In this document: piece after piece, positions 42,944-51,567 of the stretch
Layout: every line of letters begins with the position of its first letter
How positions within the stretch are numbered: the stretch's first letter is position 1
DNA from: Prevotella sp.
GTDB lineage: Bacteria > Bacteroidota > Bacteroidia > Bacteroidales > Bacteroidaceae
Length of the DNA stretch: 64,000 nucleotides
Direction of reading: 5' to 3'
NCBI GenBank assembly: GCA_016287755.1
Contig: JAEEWT010000001.1
Coordinates: forward strand, 62,001-126,000
Made by a program: the position numbers and the translations under genes
The notes under the pieces: generated by a model
Told to the model about the DNA's origin: nothing
What the model saw: the letters and a program-made list of their open reading frames with translations, nothing else
Database searches by the model: none

Positions 42944-43762
42944 AGTCTGTATCAGCTTAACCGTTTCCACAGCTGCCTTCACATCGTGCACCCGAAGGAT
43001 GTTTGCTCCTTTCAGTAAAGCTACGGCATGCAAGGCTGTAGTTCCGTTTAAGGCTTCAGCCGGAGTAATTCCCAGTCGCCGCCATATCATACTCTTGCGA
43101 GAGATTCCTACCAATATCGGGAGCTGCATCACCTGCAGCTTTTCCAGCTCTCCCATCAGGGCATAGTCTTGGTCGGTTGTCTTACCGAAGCCGAAGCCGG
43201 GGTCTAGAATGATGTCTTTCTGTCCGAGATCGCGCAACTGCTGCGCCTTTTCGGCGAAATCGAGCAGTACCTCACGAAGGGTGGCGGCAGATGTCATATA
43301 GATATAGGGCACGTGCATACTGCTCACCAAACGGAACATCTCCTCGCGACGAATGGGATCGTCGGCAAGAGCGCCGTCAGGACCTGCAGTGAGGCCGCCC
43401 ACATCGTTGATCACACAATCACCGAACTCCTCAATCACCCGCTTAGCCACTGTAGGACGGAAGGTGTCGATGGACAGAACCGCCTCGGGGTGGTTGCGAC
43501 GGATTACGGAAAGGGCAAGGTGCAAACGGGCACTCTCTTCCTCTTCTGACACCATGACTGCCCCAGGACGCGTGGAAAAGGCTCCCACGTCGATCATCTC
43601 GGCGCCCTCCTCAAGAATCTGTTCAGCACGCTTGGCTATCTCCTCTTCTGTCTGCTTCCGACTGTCGGCATAGAACGAGTCGGGGGTGACATTAAGGATT
43701 CCCATCACCTGCGGATAGGACAAATCGATGAGGCGGCCACTGACATTGATTGTATAATCCAT
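42926..43762 (-). CDS. folP: Dihydropteroate synthase
   Basis: 278 residues. Motifs 'PQVMGILNVTPDSFYADSRK' and 'MIDVGAFSTRPGAVMVSEEE' (the DxGxxSTRPG pterin site), 'VLSIDTFRPTVAKRVIEEFG', 'INDVGGLTAGPDG', 'ILDPGFGFGKTTDQDYALM' and 'VGISRKSMIWRR'. It joins p-aminobenzoate to the pterin in folate synthesis; target of sulfonamides. The start codon lies 8 nt beyond the -7 box, so a near-leaderless transcript is expected. First gene of folP-dacA-pta-ackA. Confidence 0.96.
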   Translation of the reverse strand: MDYTINVSGRLIDLSYPQVMGILNVTPDSFYADSRKQTEEEIAKRAEQILEEGAEMIDVGAFSTRPGAVMVSEEEESARLHLALSVIRRNHPEAVLSIDTFRPTVAKRVIEEFGDCVINDVGGLTAGPDGALADDPIRREEMFRLVSSMHVPYIYMTSAATLREVLLDFAEKAQQLRDLGQKDIILDPGFGFGKTTDQDYALMGELEKLQVMQLPILVGISRKSMIWRRLGITPAEALNGTTALHAVALLKGANILRVHDVKAAVETVKLIQTLNFEL

Positions 43763-43770
43763 ATCTGCTA

Positions 43771-43801
43771 CAAAGATACGATTAAGTGAGGGAAATACAA
43801 A
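43771..43801 (-). promoter_or_regulatory. Promoter of folP-dacA-pta-ackA, near-leaderless
   Basis: Minus strand TTTG (43798-43801), 19-bp spacer, TATCTTTG (43771-43778), 8 bp to the ATG at 43762. Confidence 0.82.
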
Positions 43802-43860
43802 ATAAATTAAGATTTATTTTTATATCCGAACGAAAGTATCTTCGACGGAGTCAAAGATAC
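43771..43860 (-). repeat. Promoter-bearing dispersed repeat, copy 3
   Basis: Same order and spacing as copy 1: -7 box, a 37-bp A/T inverted repeat starting 21 bp away (43792-43828), CCGAACG, then hairpin GTATCTT-C-GAC-GGA-GTC-A-AAGATAC (43836-43860). Relative to copy 1 the paired bases change on both arms (GTACCTT/AAGGTAC to GTATCTT/AAGATAC; GTC/GAC to GAC/GTC). Confidence 0.8.
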
Positions 43861-43911
43861 AAAATATTTGCGAAAGTAGGTGTTCGCAAAACGAAAAATG
43901 CTCAATTCTTT

Positions 43912-43941
43912 TTGCTTTTTGCTCACTTAATCGTACCTTTG
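43912..43941 (+). promoter_or_regulatory. murF promoter
   Basis: -33 TTTG (43912-43915), 18-bp spacer, -7 TACCTTTG (43934-43941); leader about 20 nt to the ATG at 43964. Confidence 0.75.
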
Positions 43942-43963
43942 TACAAAATATTAATCATAGAAT

Positions 43964-45325
43964 ATGGATATTAAAGAACTATATCAGCTGTACCAACAGC
44001 ATCCTTGTATCACTACCGACAGTCGTGACTGTCCCGAAGGGAGTATCTTCCTCGCCCTCAAAGGCGAATCGTTCAATGGTAACAAATTCGCCGTACAGGC
44101 ATTGGAGAAAGGATGTGCTTATGCCATCGTTGACGAAGACATCTCCGAGGGTAATCTCCTTCCTCCCTCCTCCCCCCTCCTTCCTCGGATTATAAAAGTT
44201 GACGACTGTTTGCAGACCTTCAAAGATCTGGCTCGTGAACACCGCAGACAATTCAATATCCCTGTCGTTGCCATTACTGGCACCAATGGTAAGACTACCA
44301 CCAAGGAACTGGTGGCTGCGGTGCTGTCTGAACAATATAACGTTCTCTACACGCAGGGGAACTTCAACAACGACGTAGGGGTTCCCAAGACGCTTTTCCG
44401 TCTGAACAAAGAGCATGATATTGCCGTTGTTGAGATGGGAGCCAGTCATCCGGGTGATATCAAGACGCTGGTGGAGACAACGGAACCTACCTGCGGACTG
44501 ATTACGAATGTAGGACGGGCTCATCTGCAGGGGTTCGGCTCTTTTGAAGGGGTGAAACGCACCAAGGGGGAACTGTACGACTTCCTCGCTTCACAGCAGA
44601 AAGAGGACTTCGAGAAAGGATTCCTGTTTATCAATGAGGATGATCACGACTTACAGCAGATGGCTGATGAACGCGGACTGATTTTCCGTTCTTCATATGG
44701 TTTAGGAGATAACGAGGACATCACGGTAAAAGGACAGGTCATTTCGTGTGCTCCCTTCCTCAAATTCAGTTGGTTTGTACATGATGAGGAAGAGGGTGAC
44801 TCAGAGAAATACATAATCCAGACTCACCTGATTGGCTCATACAATGTATATAACATGTTAGCTGCAATCTCTGTCGGTTTATACTTCGATGTGGATGAAG
44901 AACTGATCAACCAAGCACTGGCCAACTATGTTCCCAGTAACAACCGCAGTCAGTTGGAAGAGACAGCCCACAACCATCTCATCGTGGATGCTTATAACGC
45001 AAATCCCACCAGTATGGCCGCTGCCCTGAAGAATTTCCGCGACATGGAGGTTGCTCCCAAAATGGCTATCTTAGGAGATATGCGAGAATTGGGTGATGCC
45101 TCTGCCGAAGAGCATCAGCATGCCGTTGACCTGATGAAAGAATACGGTTTGGAAAAGGTGTGGCTTGTGGGAGATGAGTTCGGGAAGACAGCGTGCGACT
45201 ACCGCAAATTCAAGGATGTGGAAGAGGTGAAGGCTGCCATCAAAGAAGAGCAGCCAAAAGACTATTACATCCTGATCAAGGGGAGCAACGGCATGAAACT
45301 GTTCCAACTACCGGAAATACTGTAA
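43964..45325 (+). CDS. murF: UDP-N-acetylmuramoyl-tripeptide--D-alanyl-D-alanine ligase
   Basis: 453 residues, normal for MurF. The P-loop 'VVAITGTNGKTTTKELVAAV' (from about residue 103) and Mur ligase signatures 'GNFNNDVGVPKTLF' and 'VEMGASHPGDIKTLVE' are present; the C-terminal ligase domain includes 'VDAYNANPTSMAAALKNF'. It adds D-Ala-D-Ala, made by Ddl, to the UDP-MurNAc-tripeptide in the cytoplasm. Monocistronic, divergent from folP. Residues about 64-74 (LLPPSSPLLPR) are encoded by a C/T-only tract at 44157-44184, unlike the rest of the gene. Confidence 0.96.
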   Translation: MDIKELYQLYQQHPCITTDSRDCPEGSIFLALKGESFNGNKFAVQALEKGCAYAIVDEDISEGNLLPPSSPLLPRIIKVDDCLQTFKDLAREHRRQFNIPVVAITGTNGKTTTKELVAAVLSEQYNVLYTQGNFNNDVGVPKTLFRLNKEHDIAVVEMGASHPGDIKTLVETTEPTCGLITNVGRAHLQGFGSFEGVKRTKGELYDFLASQQKEDFEKGFLFINEDDHDLQQMADERGLIFRSSYGLGDNEDITVKGQVISCAPFLKFSWFVHDEEEGDSEKYIIQTHLIGSYNVYNMLAAISVGLYFDVDEELINQALANYVPSNNRSQLEETAHNHLIVDAYNANPTSMAAALKNFRDMEVAPKMAILGDMRELGDASAEEHQHAVDLMKEYGLEKVWLVGDEFGKTACDYRKFKDVEEVKAAIKEEQPKDYYILIKGSNGMKLFQLPEIL

Positions 45326-45346
45326 GGGACAACGGGAAAGGTGCTT

Positions 45347-45366
45347 TTTGCAGGTTTTTCTGCAAA
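45347..45366 (+). terminator. Weak hairpin downstream of murF
   Basis: TTTGCAG/CTGCAAA (45347-45353, 45360-45366) with a G-T5 loop, followed by TTTCC. Could end the murF transcript before the tRNA promoter; the stem is short. Confidence 0.4.
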
Positions 45367-45404
45367 TTTCCAAGTAAAGTTGCACGTGTTTCATTTTTTT
45401 GCAG

Positions 45405-45412
45405 TATCTTTG
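45405..45412 (+). promoter_or_regulatory. -7 box of the tRNA-Pro transcription unit
   Basis: TATCTTTG followed by CAGCC. No perfect -33 box at the usual distance. It is 101 bp upstream of the mature tRNA, so a structured leader would be transcribed (hairpin GGTTTC-TTAT-GAAACC at 45418-45433). Confidence 0.6.
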
Positions 45413-45513
45413 CAGCCGGTTTCTTATGAAACCGTCTGCGATTGTTGGCTGCACCTCGGCATAAAACAAGTTTTCTGCTCTCGGTTTGCGCAACAATTGC
45501 AGCCCTTAAAGAT

Positions 45514-45586
45514 CGGGATGTAGCGCAGTTGGTAGCGCACTACGTTCGGGACGTAGGGGTCGGGCGTTCGAGTCGCCTCATCCCGA
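45514..45586 (+). tRNA. tRNA-Pro (anticodon CGG)
   Basis: 73-nt cloverleaf: acceptor CGGGATG/CATCCCG, D arm GCGC-AGTTGGTA-GCGC, anticodon arm CTACG-TTCGGGA-CGTAG (anticodon CGG, reads CCG), T arm GGGCG-TTCGAGT-CGCCT, discriminator A. The 3' CCA is not encoded. Confidence 0.96.
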
Positions 45587-45590
45587 CATG

Positions 45591-45626
45591 AAAAAAGGAA
45601 GTGGCATTTCTGCTACTTCCTTTTTT
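45591..45626. terminator. Bidirectional terminator between tRNA-Pro and the TlpA-like gene
   Basis: AAAAAA-GGAAGT-G-GCA-TTTC-TGC-T-ACTTCC-TTTTTT; stem arms at 45597-45602 and 45615-45620 plus an inner GCA/TGC. Works for the plus-strand tRNA and the minus-strand gene ending at 45637. A near-copy is at 48367-48400. Confidence 0.88.
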
Positions 45627-45636
45627 CTATTACCGG

Positions 45637-46722
45637 TTACTCACCGAATATCTCTTTGAGCTTGGCTTGAAGAGCTTCTGCACGAAGTCCGCGAGCCACA
45701 ATTTTGCCTTGCGGGTCGATGAGCAGGTTGTCGGGGATGCTGTTTACTCCATAAACGCCAGAGGCCACGCTCTTCCATCCTTTTACGTCTGACAAGTGTA
45801 TCCATGGCATGTTCCAGTCGGTGATGGCTTTCACCCAAGGTTCTTTCTTGTTGTCGAACGACAGTCCGACAATATCGAAGCCCTTGACATGATACTTCTC
45901 GTAGGCAGCCACCACGTTGGGCATCTCAGCCTTGCAAGGTCCGCACCATGAGGCCCAGAAATCCACGAGCACCCATTTGCCCTTACCAACATATTCGCTC
46001 AGCTTGTGGATGTTTCCATCTGGGTCAGCCTCTTCCAGGTCGGTGAACTGCTGTCCGATGAAGGCCAATTTCTTTTCCTCCTCTGCCTTCTGGTAGGCCC
46101 ATTGCTCCATCTGCTGCTTTACGATGGGGTGACTGATCCAGACGGGCTTGGTGGCGAGGACGCTGTCGAGCTTCTGCTGACCACACATCTGCTGATACTC
46201 GCTGATAAAGGCGACGGGGATCAACGTCTCACGTTCGTCCTTGAAAATCTTCTCTACACCTTCCATCATCTTCATCATGGCAATCATCATTCCGCCAGCC
46301 AGTTCCACCTTCTTTTGCTCACGTTCTTCTTCCGACATGCTCTGAACCTTCATCATAAAGTTGCCGTAGGGTGCATTGATGTCGATATCATAGCGTACCA
46401 GGCGTTCGTTCAGGGGCGAGCCTTTCAGCGTGCTGTCGTTGAGATTGATGGTCATAGGCGTGCCGTCGTTAAAGAAGATGGTAGCCCAAGGATTCTCCAT
46501 GATTCCGATAGCCATAAAGGCGTCTTTCTCAGCATTGCCGCTCATCGAGAACTTACCATCTACCACTGTTGCGGTGTTGACGATCTGATTAGTCCGGCGG
46601 TCTATCAGACTGACCGTTTTACCATTGTCCTTACTGATTCCGTTAATGGAATACTTTACCTGTTGTGCCTCTGTGGGCAGCACAGCCAACATCAGGGCTG
46701 CCATAAACAATACCTTTTTCAT
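45637..46722 (-). CDS. TlpA-like thiol:disulfide oxidoreductase with DUF4369-type N-terminus
   Basis: 361 residues from the ATG at 46722 (MKKVLFMAALMLAVLPTEAQ), which gives a signal peptide; the in-frame ATG upstream lies before the promoter region. N-terminal beta domain (about 22-110) of the kind called DUF4369, a helical middle, and a C-terminal thioredoxin domain with 'VLVDFWASWCGPCKAEMPNV' (CGPC near residues 260-263). Exported; should keep periplasmic or envelope thiols reduced, or act on unknown partners. Promoter at 46751-46782. Single-gene unit with the shared terminator downstream. Confidence 0.9.
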   Translation of the reverse strand: MKKVLFMAALMLAVLPTEAQQVKYSINGISKDNGKTVSLIDRRTNQIVNTATVVDGKFSMSGNAEKDAFMAIGIMENPWATIFFNDGTPMTINLNDSTLKGSPLNERLVRYDIDINAPYGNFMMKVQSMSEEEREQKKVELAGGMMIAMMKMMEGVEKIFKDERETLIPVAFISEYQQMCGQQKLDSVLATKPVWISHPIVKQQMEQWAYQKAEEEKKLAFIGQQFTDLEEADPDGNIHKLSEYVGKGKWVLVDFWASWCGPCKAEMPNVVAAYEKYHVKGFDIVGLSFDNKKEPWVKAITDWNMPWIHLSDVKGWKSVASGVYGVNSIPDNLLIDPQGKIVARGLRAEALQAKLKEIFGE

Positions 46723-46750
46723 ATTTGTGATATATTTATATTTCTGGTTG

Positions 46751-46782
46751 CAAAGATAAGGATCTTTTCTCAAGCCTCCAAA
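46751..46782 (-). promoter_or_regulatory. Promoter of the TlpA-like gene
   Basis: Minus strand TTTG (46779-46782), 20-bp spacer, TATCTTTG (46751-46758); leader about 23 nt to the ATG at 46722. This position also shows that the ATG at 46722, not one further upstream, is the start. Confidence 0.82.
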
Positions 46783-46789
46783 TTATTTC

Positions 46790-46831
46790 GTTCGCAATAG
46801 TTTGCGTCCTGTTTGCAATAGTTTGCAGCTC
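46790..46831. repeat. Two 21-bp direct repeats (GTTYGCAATAGTTTGC)
   Basis: Copies at 46790-46810 and 46811-46831, abutting, sharing 16 of the first 16 positions except Y. They lie just above the -33 box of the TlpA-like gene and end at the stop codon of the upstream membrane-protein gene. Confidence 0.75.
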
Positions 46832-47795
46832 AAGCATTCTTATAGAAATAATAGGCTAAAAATGCCATACCAATGACTTTTACTAATACATCGGGATTGC
46901 CTGACTCAGTAATGTTCAGATACATCGAAAGAACGACAACAGCCACAGCCACGAGCACTACAATAGCAAGAAGAGTATAAAATAGTTTTTCGGGAATCCT
47001 AATTGCATTGATAACGTGAAGCAGTGCTAGTATAAGGACTATTCCGATGGCAACGTTTGAGGCATGGTACAGATAGACCATCAAGTCTGTCATATTATCG
47101 ATGTAAGCAAATCCGAAAAAAACGGGGATATTACCAAGTATTGTAACAATACTAAAAAGGCATATCAGCAAGATGAAGATTCCCTTATGCTTTTTTGCAA
47201 TTTTGACAGGCCCACCAGTTTCGGGATCCATATCTATACCGTTATGTTCATTCTTGATGATTCTGCGTCGGTACGAAGTACCTACCCAATAGCCTATTAC
47301 CAAAGGAATGGTGAACAAGCAGAAGAAAATGATTCCCACGCCCCATCGGCCTTCTGCAACAAAACTCAAACCGAAATATACGGGGAGAAACATTACTATT
47401 ATCGGAACGAACCATTTCGTCAACTTTTGGTACAAAGAATTCTTTTCGCACAGCGTTTTCACATCCGACGTGGAATACTCATCAGTACGTGCCAGTCTCA
47501 TAAGATACAGTCCGAACAGCAATGTTGTAATCCAGTCTACGGCGAGTACGATGCTGCCCAACCAATTCAGTCTGCCATTGTAGTATTCTACAAATGCGAT
47601 CAACGGCAACAACACTAGATTAATCATTACAACCAGTTGCTTGGCATCCTTTCGTATGAAATTCATTCTACGACCCATCACCACACGGAGTTGCTCCTCC
47701 GAAACAATCTCCTGACCGTCCAGACGCTCGTCCATCAGGTTATAGATGGCTCTCAGTTCATCCAACTCATGGAGTTCTAAAACATTCTCTGACAT
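46830..47795 (-). CDS. Multi-pass membrane protein next to an ECF sigma factor (possible anti-sigma)
   Basis: 321 residues. The first 50 or so are soluble and acidic ('LDELRAIYNLMDERLDGQEI'), followed by about eight membrane segments (near 57-78, 84-101, 132-150, 155-175, 210-228, 235-260, 270-290, 300-318). It starts 12 bp after the sigma factor gene and is probably co-transcribed. By position it may hold or signal to that sigma factor, with the cytoplasmic N-terminus as binding part. I see no zinc-binding anti-sigma motif, so this is inference. Not otherwise recognised. Confidence 0.78.
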   Translation of the reverse strand: MSENVLELHELDELRAIYNLMDERLDGQEIVSEEQLRVVMGRRMNFIRKDAKQLVVMINLVLLPLIAFVEYYNGRLNWLGSIVLAVDWITTLLFGLYLMRLARTDEYSTSDVKTLCEKNSLYQKLTKWFVPIIVMFLPVYFGLSFVAEGRWGVGIIFFCLFTIPLVIGYWVGTSYRRRIIKNEHNGIDMDPETGGPVKIAKKHKGIFILLICLFSIVTILGNIPVFFGFAYIDNMTDLMVYLYHASNVAIGIVLILALLHVINAIRIPEKLFYTLLAIVVLVAVAVVVLSMYLNITESGNPDVLVKVIGMAFLAYYFYKNA

Positions 47796-47807
47796 AGCTT
47801 TACGGTT

Positions 47808-48290
47808 TTAATTGTTTGACATTGATTTGAGTTGTTCCTTGATGCGGAACAGGCGGCTGGTGACTGCCGAAGTGGATATGCCCACTATCGCGGCAATCTC
47901 GTCATACCGCATACTCTCCAGCCAAAGAAGAATGATAGCACGATCAAATAGTTCAAGGCGGTTGATACGATTGTAGAGCATTTTGATTTGCTGTCCTACT
48001 TCGTCTTTTTCGCTCATCACATCCTTGTCGATGAGCAGCGGAACGGTCGTCACCCTCCGCTTATTGCCTCGCTCAATGTTACAGCAAGTGTTCAAGGCCA
48101 CGCGCCATATCCACGTTTTCCTTTCACTCTCGCCACGGAACTTTGGAAAGCCTTTCCATAGGTTTACCAACACTTCTTGGAAAAGGTCGTCCACATAGGT
48201 GGGGTTGTCTGAGAAGAAGTAACACACCGTGTAGATTGTCTTCCGGTGCTCTCTGACCATTTTTGTGAATTCAAGTTCTAATTCATTCAT
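47808..48290 (-). CDS. ECF-type RNA polymerase sigma factor
   Basis: 160 residues. Region 2: 'VREHRKTIYTVCYFFSDNPT', 'DDLFQEVLVNLWKGFPKF' and 'TWIWRVALNTCCNIERGNKR'. Region 4 helix-turn-helix: 'MRYDEIAAIVGISTSAVTSR'. No extra domains. It directs RNA polymerase to an unknown regulon; the membrane protein gene downstream is a candidate regulator of it. A GTTTG-TT-CAAAC palindrome lies just upstream (48301-48312) and might be part of its control region. Confidence 0.92.
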   Translation of the reverse strand: MNELELEFTKMVREHRKTIYTVCYFFSDNPTYVDDLFQEVLVNLWKGFPKFRGESERKTWIWRVALNTCCNIERGNKRRVTTVPLLIDKDVMSEKDEVGQQIKMLYNRINRLELFDRAIILLWLESMRYDEIAAIVGISTSAVTSRLFRIKEQLKSMSNN

Positions 48291-48366
48291 CTTTTGGGGA
48301 GTTTGTTCAAACAGTTAGTACCCAAAGCATCAGATTCCTTTCGCGAAATTCGCAAAAAAATTACAA

Positions 48367-48400
48367 AAAAAGGAAGTGGCATCTCTGCAACTTCCTTTTT
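48367..48400 (-). terminator. Terminator of the ribosomal protein cluster
   Basis: GGAAGT-G-GCA-TCTC-TGC-A-ACTTCC (arms 48372-48377 and 48390-48395), flanked by A7 and T5; on the minus strand it ends in TTTTTTTG. Its stem and loop plan match the terminator at 45591. Confidence 0.88.
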
Positions 48401-48419
48401 ATCGTGTGAAAAGTTTCTC

Positions 48420-48917
48420 TTATTCTGCCTTTGCCTCTTCTGCAGCAGCTTCCTCAGCGGGAGCTTCAGCTACAGGAGCCTCAGCTGCGGGGGCCTCAGC
48501 CTTCTTCTTACCGCCACGACGAGTACGCTTAGCAGCCTTAGGAGCCTTAGCCATATTCTCGTCGAAGTCAACAAGCTCGATGAAAGCCATGTCGGCACCG
48601 TCACCAAGACGTGAGCCAAGCTTAATCACGCGGGTGTAACCACCGGGACGATCAGCGATCTTCTCAGCAACTACTCCGTAGAGCTCCTTCAGTGCTTCTT
48701 TGTTCTGCAGGTAGCGGAACACTACACGACGAGAGTTAGTGCTGTCGTCCTTAGCGCGGGTGATCAGCGGTTCTACATATTTCTTCAAGGCTTTGGCCTT
48801 GGCAAGGGTCGTAGTGATTCTTTTGTGCATGATCAGCGAGATGGCCATGTTAGCAAGCATGGCCTGGCGATGATCTGCAGTACGGCCCAGATGATTGAAT
48901 TTCTTTCCGTGTCTCAT
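48420..48917 (-). CDS. rplQ: Ribosomal protein bL17
   Basis: 165 residues. The core is typical: '[20 protein letters not shown]', '[20 protein letters not shown]' and '[20 protein letters not shown]'. The last 35 or so residues are an Ala/Glu-rich low-complexity extension ([20 protein letters not shown]), beyond the usual bacterial length, as often seen in Bacteroidetes. 50S subunit protein at the exit tunnel side. Last gene of the cluster; the spacer to rpoA carries TTGANNN heptads. Confidence 0.97.
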   Translation of the reverse strand: MRHGKKFNHLGRTADHRQAMLANMAISLIMHKRITTTLAKAKALKKYVEPLITRAKDDSTNSRRVVFRYLQNKEALKELYGVVAEKIADRPGGYTRVIKLGSRLGDGADMAFIELVDFDENMAKAPKAAKRTRRGGKKKAEAPAAEAPVAEAPAEEAAAEEAKAE

Positions 48918-48944
48918 TTTTACGTTTTTTCTTTAAGCGGACAA

Positions 48945-48965
48945 CTGTCAACAATCAACTGTCAA
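48945..48965 (-). repeat. Three TTGANNN heptads between rpoA and rplQ
   Basis: Minus strand units TTGACAG, TTGATTG, TTGACAG begin directly after the rpoA stop codon, 28 bp before the rplQ start. Sense orientation. Confidence 0.85.
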
Positions 48966-49958
48966 CTACTCTTTGTCCAGTTTGTACTTTGAAATATCGG
49001 TTCCAAACGAAAGATTCAGACTCTCGAGCAAATCATCAAGCTCTGAAAGCGATTTCTTACCGAAGTTACGGAACTTCAAGAGGTCGGTCTTGTTGTACTG
49101 AACAAGGTCACCGAGTGTCTCTACATCAGCTGCCTTCAGACAGTTGAGTGCACGTACAGACAGGTTCATGTCGGTGAGCTTGGTCTTGAGCAACTGACGC
49201 ATGTGCAGCACTTCCTCGTCAAACTCCTGGTTGGTCTCGCTGTCGGTATTCTCCAGCGTGATCTTCTCATCGGAGAAGAGCATGAAGTGGTAGATCAAGA
49301 TCTTTGCAGCCTCTTTCAGTGCATCCTTCGGGTGAATGGAACCATCCGTTGTCACCTCGATGATGAGCTTGTCGTAGTCGGTCTTCTGCTCCACACGATA
49401 CGGCTCAACAGCGAACTTGACATTACGGATAGGAGTGTAAATAGAATCGATGGGAATAACGTTAACATCGGTGCAGAATTCACGATTCTCGTCAGCAGGC
49501 ACGTAACCGCGCCCCTTGTTGATTGTCAGGTCCAACTGCATCGATGCCTTCGCATCTAAATGACAAATCACCAAATCTGGGTTTAACACTTCAAATCCAG
49601 TCAGATACTTACTGATATCACCAGCCTTGAACTCGGTTGAATTCTCAACGGTGATACTAACTTTCTCATTCTCGAATTCTTCTACTACTTGCTTGAAGCG
49701 TACTTGCTTCAGATTCAAGATAATGTTGGTGACATCCTCTTTTACACCAGGTACGGATGAGAACTCATGCTCAACACCAGCGATCTTGATGGTGTTGATG
49801 GCATAACCCTCAAGTGATGAAAGGAGAATGCGGCGGAGTGCGTTACCTACGGTAACACCGAACCCGGGCTCTAACGGACGAAACTCGAACTTGCCGAATT
49901 TGTCGTTTGCCTCCAGCATTACAACTTTATCAGGTTTTTGAAATGCTAATATCGCCAT
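48966..49958 (-). CDS. rpoA: RNA polymerase alpha subunit
   Basis: 330 residues. N-terminal assembly domain ('[20 protein letters not shown]', '[19 protein letters not shown]'), linker, and C-terminal DNA- and activator-binding domain ('[20 protein letters not shown]', '[20 protein letters not shown]'). Two copies form the platform for beta and beta-prime. Located between rpsD (14 bp) and rplQ (48 bp) as in the standard alpha operon. Confidence 0.98.
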   Translation of the reverse strand: MAILAFQKPDKVVMLEANDKFGKFEFRPLEPGFGVTVGNALRRILLSSLEGYAINTIKIAGVEHEFSSVPGVKEDVTNIILNLKQVRFKQVVEEFENEKVSITVENSTEFKAGDISKYLTGFEVLNPDLVICHLDAKASMQLDLTINKGRGYVPADENREFCTDVNVIPIDSIYTPIRNVKFAVEPYRVEQKTDYDKLIIEVTTDGSIHPKDALKEAAKILIYHFMLFSDEKITLENTDSETNQEFDEEVLHMRQLLKTKLTDMNLSVRALNCLKAADVETLGDLVQYNKTDLLKFRNFGKKSLSELDDLLESLNLSFGTDISKYKLDKE

Positions 49959-49972
49959 TAATTTATGATTTA

Positions 49973-50578
49973 TTATTTAGAGTACAACTCAACGATTAAC
50001 TGCTCTTTAATGTTCTCAGGGATATCGGCACGCTCCGGCTTGTGCAGGAACTTTCCGCTCTTCGTGTTCTCGTCCCACTCGATCCAGGGATACTTGCTGT
50101 GGTTGAAACCAGCGAGAGCAGCCTCGATAACCTCAAGTGACTTAGCTTTCTCGCGAACGCCCACAACCTGTCCGGGCTTCACTGAGTAGGAAGGAATGTT
50201 TACAACCTGACCATCGACAACAATGTGCTTGTGACCAACAAGCTGACGAGCAGCAGCACGCGTAGGAGCAATACCCATACGAAATACTACATTGTCGAGA
50301 CGACTCTCAAGGTTCTGCAGCAGAACCTCACCTGTTACGCCGTCAGCCTTTCTGGCCTTCTCAAACATGTTACGGAACTGGCGCTCAAGTACGCCATAGG
50401 TGTACTTGGCCTTCTGCTTCTCTGCCAACATGACACCATACTCCGACATCTTACGACGACGGTTGTTGCCATGCTGTCCAGGAGGGAAGTTTCTCCTGGA
50501 CAAAACTTTGTCCGGGCCGAAGATGGCTTCTCCAAATCGGCGGGCAATTTTTGATTTCGGTCCAATATATCTTGCCAT
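49973..50578 (-). CDS. rpsD: Ribosomal protein uS4
   Basis: 201 residues, usual length. Begins [21 protein letters not shown]4 RNA-binding domain '[20 protein letters not shown]', '[20 protein letters not shown]'. No N-terminal zinc cysteines (C-minus type). Early assembly protein of the 30S subunit, often a translational regulator of the alpha operon. The 72-bp spacer upstream holds ACTAGT nonamers. Confidence 0.98.
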   Translation of the reverse strand: MARYIGPKSKIARRFGEAIFGPDKVLSRRNFPPGQHGNNRRRKMSEYGVMLAEKQKAKYTYGVLERQFRNMFEKARKADGVTGEVLLQNLESRLDNVVFRMGIAPTRAAARQLVGHKHIVVDGQVVNIPSYSVKPGQVVGVREKAKSLEVIEAALAGFNHSKYPWIEWDENTKSGKFLHKPERADIPENIKEQLIVELYSK

Positions 50579-50611
50579 AACTAAAAAATAAAATAATATT
50601 TCTGGATGAAC

Positions 50612-50647
50612 CTAGTAAAACTAGTAATACTAGCAATACTAGTTTAA
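50612..50647. repeat. Nonamer repeat CTAGTAANA between rpsK and rpsD
   Basis: CTAGTAAAA, CTAGTAATA, CTAGCAATA, CTAGTTTAA, four abutting 9-bp units. The same ACTAGTnnn pattern occurs inside the gene at 1-940 (489-524). Confidence 0.85.
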
Positions 50648-50650
50648 TAA

Positions 50651-51037
50651 TTATACACGACGACGCTTCGGAGGACGGCAGCCATTGTGCGGCAGCGGAG
50701 TAACGTCGATAATCTCAGTAACCTCGATACCTGCACCGTGGATGGCACGGATAGCGCTCTCACGACCGTTACCGGGACCCTTCACATAAGCCTTCACCTT
50801 GCGGAGACCAAGATCGTAAGCGATCTTTGCGCAATCCTCAGCTGCCATCTGAGCAGCATACGGAGTGTTCTTCTTGGAGCCGCGGAAGCCCATCTTACCT
50901 GCTGAAGACCAAGAAATAACCTGACCTTCGCTGTTTGCCAATGAAACGATGATATTGTTGAAAGAGCTGTGGACATGAAGCTGTCCCATAGCGTCAACCT
51001 TGACGTTTCTCTTCTTTGTGACTGTTTTCTTTGCCAT
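50651..51037 (-). CDS. rpsK: Ribosomal protein uS11
   Basis: 128 residues: '[20 protein letters not shown]', '[20 protein letters not shown]' and the conserved C-terminal '[17 protein letters not shown]'. It sits on the 30S platform and contacts the Shine-Dalgarno helix region. Position between rpsM and rpsD is standard. Confidence 0.98.
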   Translation of the reverse strand: MAKKTVTKKRNVKVDAMGQLHVHSSFNNIIVSLANSEGQVISWSSAGKMGFRGSKKNTPYAAQMAAEDCAKIAYDLGLRKVKAYVKGPGNGRESAIRAIHGAGIEVTEIIDVTPLPHNGCRPPKRRRV

Positions 51038-51074
51038 AATTCTTTTAATCTTTAATGTTTAATGTTTAACAGAA

Positions 51075-51455
51075 TTACTTCGTGGCCTTCTTCTTGTTTG
51101 CAACAGTCTTCTTCTTTCCCTTACGAGTACGAGCATTATTCTTGGTGCTCTGACCGCGAACGGGAAGACCATTACGATGACGGACTCCACGATAGCAACC
51201 AATATCCATCAGTCGCTTGATATTCATCTGGATCTCAGAACGGAGATCACCTTCAACTTTGAATTCAGCGCCGATAATTTCACGGATCTTGGCTGCCTGA
51301 TCGTCAGTCCATTCATTGACCTTCAAGTCGCGACTAACACCGGCCTTATCCAATATCTTTGCTGAACTACTTCGACCTATACCATAGATATAAGTCAATG
51401 CGATTTCGCCACGCTTATTCTGGGGCAAATCTACTCCAACAATTCTTATTGCCAT
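51075..51455 (-). CDS. rpsM: Ribosomal protein uS13
   Basis: 126 residues: '[20 protein letters not shown]', '[18 protein letters not shown]' and '[20 protein letters not shown]', with a basic Lys-rich tail. Head protein of the 30S subunit. First gene of the alpha part of the cluster, separated from rpmJ by 112 bp that contain a hairpin and a -7 box. Confidence 0.98.
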   Translation of the reverse strand: MAIRIVGVDLPQNKRGEIALTYIYGIGRSSSAKILDKAGVSRDLKVNEWTDDQAAKIREIIGAEFKVEGDLRSEIQMNIKRLMDIGCYRGVRHRNGLPVRGQSTKNNARTRKGKKKTVANKKKATK

Positions 51456-51511
51456 TGTTAATTAATTGATAAATAAAGTGTTTAAAATTCGAATTTTGCC
51501 AAAAAAGCATG

Positions 51512-51547
51512 CAAAGGTAAGAAAAAAAATTGGATTTTTCTTACCTT
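51512..51547 (-). promoter_or_regulatory. Hairpin with embedded -7 box between rpmJ and rpsM
   Basis: A perfect 13-bp inverted repeat AAGGTAAGAAAAA/TTTTTCTTACCTT (51514-51526, 51535-51547) could attenuate or end the spc transcript. On the minus strand its last arm forms TACCTTTG (51512-51519), a consensus -7 box for the alpha genes, though no good -33 box is seen. Confidence 0.5.
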
Positions 51548-51567
51548 CTTATGCATATTTAACATTT

